64,000 bases of DNA from Marinobacter sp. (GCA_018066865.1 JAGPVT010000052.1:1-64000), one strand, 5' to 3'; shown: positions 1 through 10,809, numbered from the stretch's first letter. Notes: generated from the sequence alone by a model not told the origin. Made by a program: numbers and translations.

Positions 1-421
1 AGACATGAGGGAGTGCAATCTCATGCCAGGGCCAGCCTTCAAATCTGCCACGCCCTTCTTTATCGAAGGTGCCGTACTGATAGATGTTTTCGCCATCCAG
101 CCAGACCTGGACAATCAGGTCGGCGCTAAAAATATAAAGCACAGGGTTCTGCCAGTCCCCGGCCGGCAGTGTTACCCGGTACCACACCTGGTCCCGACCA
201 TTGCGTCCAGGGGGATTAGATGGGAAATCAATGGCATGCCACTGCTCAGGCTGCTGGGCAACAGACCAGTCAGGCACACCTTCGGCAGTAAACGGTAAGT
301 CACCCCACCGATATTCCCAGCCTTCGGCCACGGGCTGCGGTGCCGCAACAGAAACGACAGGTCCAAACCCACACAAAATGCCAAGCACAATAATCAGACT
401 TTTCAGAAAGAGTGCGGGCAT
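1..421 (-). CDS. Sensor protein N-terminus, partial (runs off left edge); signal peptide plus 7TMR-DISM-like extracellular domain
   Basis: Manual translation of the minus strand from the ATG at 421 gives MPALFLKSLIIVLGILCGFGPVVSVAAPQPVAEGWEYRWGDLPF...WYRVTLPAGDWQNPVLYIFSADLIVQVWLDGENIYQYGTFDKEG..., open to base 1; not in the ORF track because it is truncated. Confidence 0.6.
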   Translation of the reverse strand, partial: MPALFLKSLIIVLGILCGFGPVVSVAAPQPVAEGWEYRWGDLPFTAEGVPDWSVAQQPEQWHAIDFPSNPPGRNGRDQVWYRVTLPAGDWQNPVLYIFSADLIVQVWLDGENIYQYGTFDKEGRGRFEGWPWHEIALPHV

Positions 422-524
422 TGGTGCTGCAATCCTGCCAGTAAGGGCTTTTTGGGCAAGTATAGAACACCCAAGTCCGACACGTGAACAAATCCGGAAC
501 GCAGTGGGTGCTAACGATGCGTGA

Positions 525-551
525 CTGCAGGGCCGGAGGCTGGCCCTGCAG
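525..551 (-). terminator. Perfect 10-bp stem-loop after the polyamine SBP gene
   Basis: CTGCAGGGCC-GGAGGCT-GGCCCTGCAG; lacks a clear T-tract, so terminator role is uncertain. Confidence 0.45.
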
Positions 552-573
552 TTCTATAGCCTCGGTTCAGGTC

Positions 574-1614
574 TCACAGACCGGATTTCAATTTTTCCCA
601 GTACTTGGCATATACCTGCAATACTTCGTCACCAATATCGGTCTGAAATTCGGCATTAACCATATCTTCCGGTGCTGGATAGCTGGCACGGTCTCCGGCA
701 ACCTCGTCTCCCAGCAGGTCCCTGGCTGACAGCACCGGCGTGGCATAGCCAATGTCTTCGCTAATCAGTGCCGCAATTTCCGGCTGCAGCACAAAGCTTA
801 TGAACTTGTGGGCGGCTTCCGGGTTTTTGGCGTTCTTCGGAATCACGAAGCTGTCCAGCCAGGCGATAACGCCCTCCTCCGGATATACATACTCCAGTGT
901 CTCCATGCTGTCCTTGCCCATAACGGCCTCACCGTTCCAGATCATGCCCACATCAGCCTCACCTTCCAGGAAGGGCATACGCGGTGCGTCTGAGTTAAAC
1001 GTGCGCACAGAAGGCATGAGCTCTGTAAGCTTTTCATAGGCTGCTTCAATTTGCTGCGGATCGGTGCTGTTACCGGAGTAACCCAGCACCCGCAGACTCA
1101 TGTGGAAGACTTCGCGCATATCGTTGGTCAGATTCACCCGACCTTTGAAGCGCTCATCCCAGAGATCTTCCCAGGCGGTCACCGGCTCGCCTTCAATATC
1201 GGCGGTATCGACACCAATACCCGTTGTGCCCCAAAGGTAAGGCACGCTGTACTGATTGTCCGGATCGATATCCAGACCGGTGAGTTCAGAATCAAGCTGT
1301 TCAAAGCCGCTGATTTTGCTTCGATCTATGGGCAGCAACAGCCCCTCGTTACGCATTTTACTCACGTAGTAGGTCGACGGCACCGCAAGATCATAAGCGG
1401 CGCTCTCGTCCAGCAGTTTGAGCCGGGCGTACATGGCTTCGTTGCTGTCGTAGGTGGTGTAGACAACTTTGATGCCGGTTTCATCCTCGAAGCGGGTCAA
1501 CACCTCCTGTGGCATGTACTCAGACCAGTTATACAGGTTCAGTACCTGCGGATCGTCAGAACTGCAGCCCGTCAGGCCCAGTACCAGCAAGCCGGCCAGT
1601 GCGAGTTTCTTCAT
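574..1614 (-). CDS. potD: Spermidine/putrescine ABC transporter substrate-binding lipoprotein (PotD/PotF family)
   Basis: MKKLALAGLLVLGLTGCSSDD lipobox; LYNWSEYMPQEVLTRFEDETGIKV typical of PotD/F; next to two permeases and an ATPase. Confidence 0.9.
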   Translation of the reverse strand: MKKLALAGLLVLGLTGCSSDDPQVLNLYNWSEYMPQEVLTRFEDETGIKVVYTTYDSNEAMYARLKLLDESAAYDLAVPSTYYVSKMRNEGLLLPIDRSKISGFEQLDSELTGLDIDPDNQYSVPYLWGTTGIGVDTADIEGEPVTAWEDLWDERFKGRVNLTNDMREVFHMSLRVLGYSGNSTDPQQIEAAYEKLTELMPSVRTFNSDAPRMPFLEGEADVGMIWNGEAVMGKDSMETLEYVYPEEGVIAWLDSFVIPKNAKNPEAAHKFISFVLQPEIAALISEDIGYATPVLSARDLLGDEVAGDRASYPAPEDMVNAEFQTDIGDEVLQVYAKYWEKLKSGL

Positions 1615-2381
1615 TGCTTGCTCCTTGAAAGAATCCATTGCGACACCATAAGCATCACCAGTGAGAACACCAGCAACAAAGTGCCCAGCGCATTTACTTC
1701 GGGTTTAAGTCCTACACGCACCATGGAATAGATGCGCAGAGGGAGAATTTCGTAACTCGGGCCGCTCACGAAGGTGCTCACCACAACATCGTCCATGGAG
1801 AGCGTGAAGCCGAGCAGCCAACCGGCCATCAACGCCGGCATGATAACCGGGATCAGCACCGTACGGGTCATAGTGAAATCGCTGGCGCCCAGATCCCGCG
1901 CCGCTTCCGGCAGGCGCTCATCAAACCCGGCGAGCCTGGCCAAAACGGTAATTACCACGAACGGCAAACAGAAAGTCACATGCGCCAGCAACAGCGATAC
2001 GTACCCGAGCTTCAGGCCCAGTAACAGGAACAGCCCGAGCAATGAAATCGCCAGCACGATTTCCGGCGACATCATAACCACAAACAACATACCGTTCAGC
2101 ACTCTCTTCCCACGAAAGCGATAGCGGTGCAGCGCCACTGCGGTCAGCGCCCCTATCATCGTAGACACAGTCGCAGCCGTAAGCGCTAGCCACAAAGAAT
2201 TCCACATGGCCTGCACCATGGCGTGGTTATTGAACAGCGACTCGTACCAGCGCAGGCTGAGGCCTCCCCAGTTGTAGCCGGTGCGGGAGTCATTAAAGGA
2301 GAACACCACCAGCACCACAATCGGCACATACAGCAGCAAGTACACCAGAGCGAGATAGCTACGGGAAAGCCAACGCATCAC
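1611..2381 (-). CDS. potC: Polyamine ABC transporter permease (PotC-like)
   Basis: 256 aa, multi-TM, EAA-loop-like EAARDLGASDFTMTRTVLIPVIMPAL; overlaps potD start. Confidence 0.9.
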   Translation of the reverse strand: MMRWLSRSYLALVYLLLYVPIVVLVVFSFNDSRTGYNWGGLSLRWYESLFNNHAMVQAMWNSLWLALTAATVSTMIGALTAVALHRYRFRGKRVLNGMLFVVMMSPEIVLAISLLGLFLLLGLKLGYVSLLLAHVTFCLPFVVITVLARLAGFDERLPEAARDLGASDFTMTRTVLIPVIMPALMAGWLLGFTLSMDDVVVSTFVSGPSYEILPLRIYSMVRVGLKPEVNALGTLLLVFSLVMLMVSQWILSRSKQ

Positions 2382-3259
2382 GCACCCTCCTCGCCCAGAC
2401 GGCGTTTACTCAACCGGTGCGCAAACATCAACAGCGCCATGGTGAGGGTCAGCACAATGCTGGCGGCAGCGCCAAATGGCCAGTTACGGGCATCCAGAAA
2501 CTGGTTTTTGATCACGTTGCCCACCAGCAGATTGCGCGAGCCACCCAGAATGTCCGGCACAAAGAACAGCCCCATGGCTGGCAGCAATACCAACATGACA
2601 CCGGCCAGTGCGCCCGGCAGAGTCAGCGGCACGACAACATTTTTAAAGGTGGCAAACCGGCCCGCGCCCAGGTCGTGAGACGCCAGCAGAACATCCTGTC
2701 GCAGATCCTCAAACACCGAGTACAAGGGCAGTATCATGAACGGCAGCAGCAGATACACCAGACCAACAATCACGGCACCTTCTGTATACAAAAGCTGCGC
2801 CGGCTCGTCGATCACGCCCAAAGACATGAGCGCGCTGTTCAACAACCCGTTCGTCGCCAGGATTAGCTTCAAGGCGTATGTGCGCACCAGTGAGTTTGTC
2901 CAGAAAGGCACGATCAAGAGAAAAATCAGCAACATCTGCCGACGCTTCTCCACCCGCGACAGTGCCCAGGCAAACGGATAGCCGATCAGCAGGCAGATCA
3001 ACGTGGTCATAGCTGCCATATAAAGTGAGTGAAGAAACACCTCCAGATACAGCGGATTGAACAGTTGCCGATAGGCATCCAGGTTTAATGGCAGTGAAAT
3101 AAAGGTAGACGGATCACGCGTCATCACGCTGGCACCCACCACCAGCATATTGGGTGCAAGCACGAGGAACAGCAGCCAACCCCACACCAGCACCAGAACC
3201 ACCGCTCTGAACGGCTGCTGCTTAATGCTCCGCATCATCAGCAGCCAGCTCCTCTTCAT
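2378..3259 (-). CDS. potB: Polyamine ABC transporter permease (PotB-like)
   Basis: 293 aa, multi-[26 protein letters not shown] motif; overlaps neighbours. Confidence 0.9.
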   Translation of the reverse strand: MKRSWLLMMRSIKQQPFRAVVLVLVWGWLLFLVLAPNMLVVGASVMTRDPSTFISLPLNLDAYRQLFNPLYLEVFLHSLYMAAMTTLICLLIGYPFAWALSRVEKRRQMLLIFLLIVPFWTNSLVRTYALKLILATNGLLNSALMSLGVIDEPAQLLYTEGAVIVGLVYLLLPFMILPLYSVFEDLRQDVLLASHDLGAGRFATFKNVVVPLTLPGALAGVMLVLLPAMGLFFVPDILGGSRNLLVGNVIKNQFLDARNWPFGAAASIVLTLTMALLMFAHRLSKRRLGEEGA

Positions 3260-4358
3260 CCGTCAACGGCTCGTCGCCCTCTTCTGCCAGCAACCATTCC
3301 CAACCGTCTACCCAGCTCACGCGCACCCGCTCGCCAATGCTGTAATCAAATGTCGGGTCGTCCTCATCGAAGAACTCGCTGGCCATAACATGGCTGCCGT
3401 CCTCCAATTCGATAACCGAGTCCAGCGTACTGCCTTTGTAGTTGCGCTCTACGATCTTACCTGCGACACCTTCGGTATCATCCGGCGCAAGTACCCGGAT
3501 ATCTTCCGGGCGCAGCAGAACATGCAGTGTCTGATTCATCACAACACGGAACGACGGCTTGCTCAGCTCTCGATTCAGGCCGAATACGTCCACACTGATA
3601 CGACCGTCCTCAACCCTGGTAACGCGACCGGGAAAGAAATTGGTCTGGCCTACAAATCGCGCAGTAAACACATTTGCCGGACGCTCATAGACTTCCCGCG
3701 GGGTGCCGAGTTGCTGAATATGCCCGTCCTTGAGCACCACGATGCGATCAGACATCGACAGCGCTTCCTCCTGGTCGTGAGTGACGAACACGAAGGTAAT
3801 ACCCAGCTCACGCTGCAGCCGCTTGAGTTCTACCTGCATGGTGCGGCGCAGCTTGTAGTCCAGTGCAGACAACGGCTCATCCAGTAATAGCATCTTGGGC
3901 CGCTTGACCACCGCCCGGGCAATCGCAACCCGTTGCTGCTGGCCACCGGAAAGCTGGTGCGGTTTGCGCCTCGCAAAATCCTCCAGCTGAACCATGGCAA
4001 GTGCTTCTTCAACACGTTCACGTATTTCAGCTTTCGGCCGTTTCTCCATTTTCAGGCCATAAGCCACATTGTCGAAAACCGACATGTGAGAAAACAGCGC
4101 ATAATTCTGGAAAACCGTATTAAGCGGGCGGTGCTCTGGCAGGGTTTGTGTGATATCAGCGCCGGACAGCGTAACAGTGCCGCGGTCCGGGAGCTCAAAC
4201 CCCGCCATCATGCGCAAAAGGGTCGTTTTACCACAGCCTGAGGGCCCAAGAAGGGTAATGAACTCGCCATCATCAATCGTGAGACTCAGTTCATCCAGTA
4301 CGGTCTTGCCGTCAAACTGCTTGCTGATACCGCTCAGCGATAGGAGTGTTCTATTCAT
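3222..4358 (-). CDS. potA: Polyamine ABC transporter ATP-binding protein
   Basis: Walker [10 protein letters not shown], signature [14 protein letters not shown], Walker [16 protein letters not shown]-like C-terminus. Confidence 0.93.
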   Translation of the reverse strand: MNRTLLSLSGISKQFDGKTVLDELSLTIDDGEFITLLGPSGCGKTTLLRMMAGFELPDRGTVTLSGADITQTLPEHRPLNTVFQNYALFSHMSVFDNVAYGLKMEKRPKAEIRERVEEALAMVQLEDFARRKPHQLSGGQQQRVAIARAVVKRPKMLLLDEPLSALDYKLRRTMQVELKRLQRELGITFVFVTHDQEEALSMSDRIVVLKDGHIQQLGTPREVYERPANVFTARFVGQTNFFPGRVTRVEDGRISVDVFGLNRELSKPSFRVVMNQTLHVLLRPEDIRVLAPDDTEGVAGKIVERNYKGSTLDSVIELEDGSHVMASEFFDEDDPTFDYSIGERVRVSWVDGWEWLLAEEGDEPLTDEEELAADDAEH

Positions 4359-4512
4359 CAGCCCTGTCCAAATAATAAGCGGCGTATTTTTTCAGAAAGA
4401 GCGCAGCATAAAAAGGTTAGCGCCGTTTTTTTGCACGACAATTTTTATCTGGTGGTTTATCCGAAGCGCCCGGCGGGGGGGGAAGTGGTGCCTCTGCTGG
4501 GGCGTTCTTTCA

Positions 4513-4545
4513 TAAAAACGCCCCGGCTGCTGGGGCGGCCGGGGC
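4513..4545 (-). terminator. Rho-independent terminator downstream of the TRAP SBP gene
   Basis: On the minus strand: GCCCCGGC-CGCCCCAGCA-GCCGGGGC followed by GTTTTT. Confidence 0.65.
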
Positions 4546-4558
4546 TTGTTGGAAGATT

Positions 4559-5638
4559 TTATTGGCCAGCGACGCTGTCCAAGTAGGCCTTATCAGAAAT
4601 GTTGGTCCACTGGCGAACCTGCTTCAGGTAATCACGCTGGGAGTTGATAATCTCTTTGGCCAGATCATCCTTCTCAGCGGCCTCGGCCAGCAACTTGTTG
4701 GTTGCCTCACGCATCGCATTGATAACTTCCGGCGGGAACGTCTTGTGCGTTACGTTCGGATAGTCTTCTTTCATACGAGCCCAGGCCACACCGCTTTCGT
4801 GGGTGGTCTGGATGTACATGTCATAAGCCGCTGTGCGCATGGCGATCCGCAGAATTGCTTGCAGATCTTTAGGCAGTTTTTTCCAGGTTTTATCGTTAAT
4901 CAGGAACTGAACTTCTGCACCTGGCTCCTGCCAGCCTGAATAGTAGTACTTGGCGATCTGATGGAAGCCCATGGGGAAATCGAGAGCCGGCCCAACCCAT
5001 TCAACCGCATCAACCGTTCCGCGCTCAAGCGCTGTGTATAGCTCACCGGGAGGCAGGTTGGTTACTGCAACGCCAAGCTCGGCCATAACTTCACCCGCAA
5101 ACCCCGGGGTACGCATTTTCAAGCCTTTGAGATCCGCTACCGAGTTGATCTCTTTATTGAACCAGCCGCCCATCTGGTTGCCGGTATTGCCACCCGGGAA
5201 GGACATCAGACCGAACGGCTCGTAAACCTTCTGCATCAGCTCCATGCCCCTGTCGTAGTAAAACCAGGCGTACATTTCAGGAGCAATCAGACCAAAGGGC
5301 ACTGTGGTGAAGTACATCGCGTTGGGGATCGTGCCCTTATAGTAATAAGAGGCGGTGTGTCCCATGTCGTACTGACCGTTGCGGACCAGATCAAAAATAC
5401 CAAACGGCGCTTTGTGCTTGTTGGAACTGTCGATACGGATTTTCAAGCGGCCGCCGGACATCTCTTCGGCCATCTGCGCCATGTGTTCGGTGGTTTCACC
5501 GAGAATAGGAGAGTTGGGCCCCCAGGTTTGTGCAAGACGAAGGGTAAAGCTTTCCTGAGCCATGCCGAGCGAACTGACGGAGAACAACAGCACCACCGCT
5601 GCCATCCTGAACAGGCGAGTCATCATTGTTAGCACCAC
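4559..5638 (-). CDS. TRAP transporter substrate-binding protein (DctP family)
   Basis: 359 aa with signal peptide; GLKMRTPGFAGEVMAELGVAVTNLPPGELYTALERGTVDAVEWVGP typical DctP motif. Confidence 0.92.
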   Translation of the reverse strand: MVLTMMTRLFRMAAVVLLFSVSSLGMAQESFTLRLAQTWGPNSPILGETTEHMAQMAEEMSGGRLKIRIDSSNKHKAPFGIFDLVRNGQYDMGHTASYYYKGTIPNAMYFTTVPFGLIAPEMYAWFYYDRGMELMQKVYEPFGLMSFPGGNTGNQMGGWFNKEINSVADLKGLKMRTPGFAGEVMAELGVAVTNLPPGELYTALERGTVDAVEWVGPALDFPMGFHQIAKYYYSGWQEPGAEVQFLINDKTWKKLPKDLQAILRIAMRTAAYDMYIQTTHESGVAWARMKEDYPNVTHKTFPPEVINAMREATNKLLAEAAEKDDLAKEIINSQRDYLKQVRQWTNISDKAYLDSVAGQ

Positions 5639-5759
5639 TTGTCGTGTTGTTATGTTATTTCTTTATCGCGAAAGCGCTCATAATCTTAGCCTGTGATGGC
5701 GCCCGGCGCCAAGAGTTGTTCCAGCAGGCACGGGCGCACCGATATCCACAATGCCTCAA

Positions 5760-7436
5760 TCAGACCTTGAACTGACTCACAAGATCTCGCAATCTTTCGC
5801 CCAGCCGGGCCAGTTCATGGCTGGCTTCATTGGTCTGAGTTACCCCTGTGTCGCTACGTTGCGCCGCATCGACAATACGCACTACGTTCTGGTTGACTTC
5901 TTCCGCCACCTGGCTTTGCTGCTCGGCCGCCGTGGCAATCTGGGCAACCTGGTCGTGAATCTGTCCGATGGACGTCTCGATGGTGGCCAGAGCGCCTGTC
6001 GCGTGGTTAATACGTTCCACCGTTTCGGACGAACGATCCCGGGATCGGTTCATGCGCTCGACAGCGGAGCGTGACTCGCTCACGAAGCCATCAATCATTT
6101 CCCGGATCTGATCTGCAGACTCCGCACTGCGCCTCGCAAGCTGGCGCACTTCATCTGCGACCACTGAGAAACCGCGACCGTGGTCGCCGGCGCGGGCAGC
6201 CTCTATTGCCGCGTTCAATGCGAGCAGATTGGTCTGTTCTGTGACCGCGTGTATAACACCCAGAACCTGCTGAATATCGTCGGATTTTTCAGCCAGCGCA
6301 TTGATACTGAGAGCGCTTTCCTGGATTTCCTCAGACAGCTTGTTTACCGCGCCCTGAGCACTTGCAATGGTTTCGCCGCCCTCTCGGGCCATGCGATCAG
6401 CATCCGATGCAGCGCCTTCCACTTCGCTGGCGTTACCGGAAATTTGCTGGATGGTCGCGGCCATTTCATTAATCGCTGAGGCAATCTGGTCCGTTTCCGA
6501 ACCCTGCTCTTGCACCGACGCCCGCGTTTCATTGGCAACACGACTTAGCTCTTCCGCAGCGGAAGCAACCTGATCTGTCGTGGCACCTACTTCCCGAATG
6601 GTCGCCTGGATTTTGATAACGAAGGCATTAAAGCGACGTCCCAGCTCAGAAAGCTCATCTCTGCCATCGTCCGGCAAGCGTTGACGCAGATCGCCTTCGC
6701 CGTCAGCGATTTCCTGCATCATATCGCTGACGATCTTCAATGGCCTTGTTACCGTCCGGCCAACAAAAACACCGATTACCAATGAAATAACCACAACAAT
6801 GACGGTGACCAGCAGGATAAAGCCGAGGGTTGAGACAATGTTATTCTCGATTTCGACACGCGCCGCGGCGACCTTCTTGTCGATATCAGTAACGTAGACA
6901 CCGGTTCCGATCATCCAGTCCCAACCCGGGATGACCGTGGAATAGGAAACCTTGGGCTCTTCATTGCCGGAGGCCGGGTTCAGCCAGTCATAGCCGTAGT
7001 AGCCTCCAGATTCCCCGGCATCGAAAAGGTTCCCAACCAGCCGTTTGAGCGTGGGATTATTGCTCGGGCCTTCTTTGGAGGGATCCGGGGCGTATGCCAG
7101 GTTGTATACATCACGCCTGTAAGCAAACACGTAGTTTGTTTTCTCAAACCGGATGGAGCGTAAACGCGATGCCGCGGCTGCCTTGGCTTCGTCTTCGGAA
7201 AGTGCAGGATTGTTTTTAGCCTCCAGTACTACTGCTTTTGCAGCGTCAACCAGATTTTTCAGCCCTGTCTTTCGAGCCTCCAGCAAGCTCGACTCAAGGC
7301 GCTTCAATTCTGCCTCTCCATTGGCCTGTATCTGACTCACGGAAATCCAGGCGACGGTGGCAGCTGTAATCAGCACCGGTATCAGCACAGCCAGAAGCAA
7401 GCGGGTTCGTATGCGCAGGTTGTTCATGAAATTCAT
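5760..7436 (-). CDS. Methyl-accepting chemotaxis protein with sCache_2-like sensor domain
   Basis: HAMP region and signalling hairpin EQTNLLALNAAIEAARAGDHGRGFSVVADEVRQLA; periplasmic NYVFAYRRDVYNLAY...PGWDWMIGTGVYVTDID. Confidence 0.95.
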   Translation of the reverse strand: MNFMNNLRIRTRLLLAVLIPVLITAATVAWISVSQIQANGEAELKRLESSLLEARKTGLKNLVDAAKAVVLEAKNNPALSEDEAKAAAASRLRSIRFEKTNYVFAYRRDVYNLAYAPDPSKEGPSNNPTLKRLVGNLFDAGESGGYYGYDWLNPASGNEEPKVSYSTVIPGWDWMIGTGVYVTDIDKKVAAARVEIENNIVSTLGFILLVTVIVVVISLVIGVFVGRTVTRPLKIVSDMMQEIADGEGDLRQRLPDDGRDELSELGRRFNAFVIKIQATIREVGATTDQVASAAEELSRVANETRASVQEQGSETDQIASAINEMAATIQQISGNASEVEGAASDADRMAREGGETIASAQGAVNKLSEEIQESALSINALAEKSDDIQQVLGVIHAVTEQTNLLALNAAIEAARAGDHGRGFSVVADEVRQLARRSAESADQIREMIDGFVSESRSAVERMNRSRDRSSETVERINHATGALATIETSIGQIHDQVAQIATAAEQQSQVAEEVNQNVVRIVDAAQRSDTGVTQTNEASHELARLGERLRDLVSQFKV

Positions 7437-7506
7437 TTCGGCAGATCCTCGGAAAGGCGTTATCTCAAGATATTAACGACAAAATCCGAAATATCTTGAA
7501 TAAAAA

Positions 7507-7725
7507 CTATGTCTTATCCTGCACAAAATCGCGCGCAGCACCCTCGTCGCACTTTCGGCAAGCAAGCTCAAAACCAAGCATGGAGCGCCGTCCCTCTTCG
7601 GTCGTCACCCAGGGCCTGTTAACCCAAGGCGGGGTATGACGTACATGCTGGTTATGACCACAGGCCAGTCGGGCGACCCAGTGGTCTTCTTCATCTTTGT
7701 GATATCCGATTATCGGCTGTTTCAT
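7507..7725 (-). CDS. DUF3565-type small protein
   Basis: MKQPIIGYHKDEEDHWVARLACGHNQHVRHTPPWVNRPWVTTEEGR...CRKCDEGAARD; ATGA overlap with rarD stop. Confidence 0.8.
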   Translation of the reverse strand: MKQPIIGYHKDEEDHWVARLACGHNQHVRHTPPWVNRPWVTTEEGRRSMLGFELACRKCDEGAARDFVQDKT

Positions 7726-8609
7726 GGTAATGGCCTGGCTCGCCCGGTCCAGGCCGACCAGGAATAGATCCCCAATGCCGTCCATATCATGATAAAACTT
7801 GTCAGCTTTTCCATACTGAGCGGTTCACTGAACACCAATAATGCAATCAGGAACTGGATGGTGGGGTTGATGTACATCAGGAATCCGACCGTCGACAAAC
7901 GCAACCTGCGAGCTGCACCGGCAAAGGCCAGCAGAGGAATCGCTGTCACTGCGCCGCTGGAAAGCAGCAAAAGCATGGTCGCTGTATCTTCCGAAAAGTG
8001 CGATGCTCCGGCATAGCTGACGGCCGTGAGGGCCAAGATAGCCACTGGCAACAAAAGCAGCGTTTCCACAAACAGGCCTGAGAGCCCGTCCAGCGCAACC
8101 TGTTTGCGGAGTAATCCGTAAGTTCCGAAACTGAACGCCAGCGCCAGCGTTATCCAGGGCACCACACCCAGCAGGAGCAGCTGATAGAGAATCGCGATGG
8201 TCGCCAAGGCTACAGCGACAATCTGTAACCGGGAAATACTCTCCTTGAGTACCAGCATGCCCAGCCCAACGTTTACCAGTGGCGTCAAGAAGTAGCCAAG
8301 ACTGGCTTGCAGCACCTGCCGGGTTTCAACTGCATAAATGTACACACCCCAGTTCACGGCAATAAGTACGGCGCAACCGAGAACAAACCCGAGCTTTTTC
8401 GGCTGGGCCAGTGCTGCTCTCACGGGCTGCCAGCGTTTCAGGGACGTGACAATAACGGCGAGTAAAACGCAGGACCAGACGACCCGATGGGCGACTATCT
8501 CCCAGGCGGGCACCCCCTCAAACAATGCGAAGTACAGCGGGAAGCAGCCCCACATGGTGTAGGCGAACAGGCCATAAAAGACACCTTTGCGGGCTTCCTG
8601 CGCACCCAT
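7722..8609 (-). CDS. rarD: EamA/RarD family transporter
   Basis: 295 aa, 10 TM-like; KGVFYGLFAYTMWGCFPLYFALFEGVPAWEIVAHRVVWSC typical RarD. Confidence 0.9.
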   Translation of the reverse strand: MGAQEARKGVFYGLFAYTMWGCFPLYFALFEGVPAWEIVAHRVVWSCVLLAVIVTSLKRWQPVRAALAQPKKLGFVLGCAVLIAVNWGVYIYAVETRQVLQASLGYFLTPLVNVGLGMLVLKESISRLQIVAVALATIAILYQLLLLGVVPWITLALAFSFGTYGLLRKQVALDGLSGLFVETLLLLPVAILALTAVSYAGASHFSEDTATMLLLLSSGAVTAIPLLAFAGAARRLRLSTVGFLMYINPTIQFLIALLVFSEPLSMEKLTSFIMIWTALGIYSWSAWTGRARPLP

Positions 8610-8721
8610 AACAATAGCTTCCTCATGACGTTATGGCACTGAATTTAACACACCTGGCGGGTGACGCGCTCGGGCATTATGGCTTAATCTGACAGCACAT
8701 TGATCGTAAGGAGCGCTTGCC

Positions 8722-9102
8722 ATGAAAACAGCCCAGGATTTTGTCGCCGAAGCCAGACAGCATATTCAGGAGATCTCCCTGAACGACGCCGACGAGGCGA
8801 TCCAGGCCGCAGATCTGCTGGTAGACGTCCGTGACGGAGACGAATACCGGCAGAGCCACGTGCCCCAGGCCACCAACATTTCCCGAGGCCTGCTGGAATT
8901 CAAGTTCAGCAATGATCCGGCGCTGGCCAATCGGGACATGAAGATTGTGATTTACTGCAAAAACTCGGGCCGTGCAGCGCTGAGCGCCAAAGCTTTGCAG
9001 GAGATGGGTTACCTTTACGTACAGTCGATTGAGGGCGGGTTTGACGCCTGGCAGGAAGCTGGCAAACCTATTGCCAAACCGGAGCTGCCGTCGTTCGATT
9101 GA
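8722..9102 (+). CDS. Rhodanese-like domain protein
   Basis: 126 aa; LLVDVRDGDEYRQSHVPQATNISRG...IVIYCKNSGRAALSAKALQEMGY, active-site Cys present. Confidence 0.9.
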   Translation: MKTAQDFVAEARQHIQEISLNDADEAIQAADLLVDVRDGDEYRQSHVPQATNISRGLLEFKFSNDPALANRDMKIVIYCKNSGRAALSAKALQEMGYLYVQSIEGGFDAWQEAGKPIAKPELPSFD

Positions 9103-9123
9103 CGACGACAGGCTGGAGAGGGT

Positions 9124-9549
9124 CTACGGTCGTTTTGTAACCGCCATCGTCAGGCGAGAGATACAGGTCGTTTTACCCTCTTCATTTTCCATGCGAATTT
9201 CCCATACCTGAGTCGCATTGCCAATATGGATGGGTCTGGCCGTTCCATAAACCCAGCCTTTAGTGGCTGGCCGAATATGGTTGGCATTGATTTCAAGCCC
9301 GACGGCAACGGTATTCGGATCTTTCAGGCAGCCGTTGGCAGCCATGCTGCCTAAGGTCTCTGCCAGCACCACCGATGCCCCTCCATGAAGAATGCCAAAA
9401 GGCTGAACCGTGCGCTCATCGACCGGCATGCGGCCTGTCACGTAATCATCACCGACTTCAGTGTACTCAATGCCCATGTGGCTGACTGCCGTGTTAGCAC
9501 TGGCTTTAGCCAACTGCACAAGGTTCGGTTTACGGGTCCAGATTGCCAT
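9124..9549 (-). CDS. PaaI/YdiI-like hotdog-fold thioesterase
   Basis: GRMPVDERTVQPFGILHGGASVVLAETLGSMAA hotdog motif. Confidence 0.88.
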   Translation of the reverse strand: MAIWTRKPNLVQLAKASANTAVSHMGIEYTEVGDDYVTGRMPVDERTVQPFGILHGGASVVLAETLGSMAANGCLKDPNTVAVGLEINANHIRPATKGWVYGTARPIHIGNATQVWEIRMENEEGKTTCISRLTMAVTKRP

Positions 9550-9593
9550 GCTGATAGAAATTCTCTGACAGGTTGAAAACAAGCCGCCGGCAG

Positions 9594-10430
9594 CTACTGA
9601 GGCTGCGGGAACATGTAACGGGCCGTGTGTTCACTGACAATCTCGTCCAAGCGGCCCGAAAGAGTCAGTTTATACAGGAGATCCGCGATGCGTTCACGGA
9701 ATTCAAATGTATTGCATGGCGAGTTCTTGGAAAACGTGAAGAAAAGACCTTCGTTGCTGATGGGCACATCGAGAGGTACAAATTTTTCCGCCAGCCCCAT
9801 ACGCTGGAGTTTTACCTGCCCCTGCAATCGCTCATACAAAACGTAATCCACACGCCCGGCCAAGGCCATCTCAAAAGATTGCTCAATAGTCCGGACTCCA
9901 ACAATTTCCAGATGCTTTGCTGCGTAGCGGTCAAAACCTTGCCCAAAACTGTTATTAATCAGCGTGCCTCCCCGTTTCCCGACCAGATCCGGCCAATGGC
10001 GATACTCAAACACCTGATCTTTGGGCACCCAAACGGCGGCAGGAAGGCGGATAAAAGGCGGCAGCAGATAATCCATGTACCGGATACGCTCTGATGTGAT
10101 GAAAGCTCCGGCAATCATATCGAGCTCACCTACTCTTGCAAGGCGCTGAACGCGAGCCCAGGAGCCGAGATTCTGAACTTCCAGCTCCACACCCATAGTT
10201 TCAAGAATTTCCTGCAGCAACGCGGGCGCAGCACCCGTAAGCTGCTGAGGATATCGAGGATCCTCCCACAGCAGTGGCGGATACTCCGGATTGCCGCTCA
10301 CCGTCAGTGTTTTGCAGAGAGGCTCCGCCGCTCCGGATCGACCGAACACAATAACCACTATCAGCACAGGGAAGAGCAATCTGGCCGCGGTAAACAGTTT
10401 TTTTCTGAAAACTGACAAGTGAGCGATCAT
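9594..10430 (-). CDS. Periplasmic solute-binding protein (SBP_bac_3-like)
   Basis: 278 aa; GNPEYPPLLWEDPRYPQQLTGAAPALLQEILETMGVELEVQNLGSWARVQRLARVGELDMIAG. Confidence 0.85.
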   Translation of the reverse strand: MIAHLSVFRKKLFTAARLLFPVLIVVIVFGRSGAAEPLCKTLTVSGNPEYPPLLWEDPRYPQQLTGAAPALLQEILETMGVELEVQNLGSWARVQRLARVGELDMIAGAFITSERIRYMDYLLPPFIRLPAAVWVPKDQVFEYRHWPDLVGKRGGTLINNSFGQGFDRYAAKHLEIVGVRTIEQSFEMALAGRVDYVLYERLQGQVKLQRMGLAEKFVPLDVPISNEGLFFTFSKNSPCNTFEFRERIADLLYKLTLSGRLDEIVSEHTARYMFPQPQ

Positions 10431-10502
10431 CCTGTTTCCTGGAACGGAGAAGCATATCTTTCAGTCGGGGATATGCCAAAGCCCGGCGTGCCTTGAGGGT
10501 TT

Positions 10503-10685
10503 ATCGGGCGTACTGATCCATATACTTCACTATCAGGTCTTCGTATATACCCTCAACTTCTATCAGCTTGAGCGCAGCGCGTATGTCGTCTGAATACTCC
10601 AACACCGGCGACGTTTTGGCAACCGCAACTTAATTGATCCATAAAAAGCCACCCGCAGGAAGTATAGACACTCCCAGATCTGTGG
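10503..10685 (-). pseudogene. C-terminal remnant of a second SBP_bac_3-like protein
   Basis: Minus-strand reading LGVSILPAGGFLWIN*VAVAKTSPVLEYSDDIRAALKLIEVEGIYEDLIVKYMDQYAR*, with an internal TAA. Confidence 0.6.
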
Positions 10686-10809
10686 CTGGTCAGGTTGCGT
10701 ATATAGATGCGCATCACCATGGTTGAATTTGCAGGCTAGCAGCACAAGACAAGGTAACAAGTCTGGTAAAACAGGTGAATTTCACTACTCAACGAAAAGG
10801 ACGCGCACT

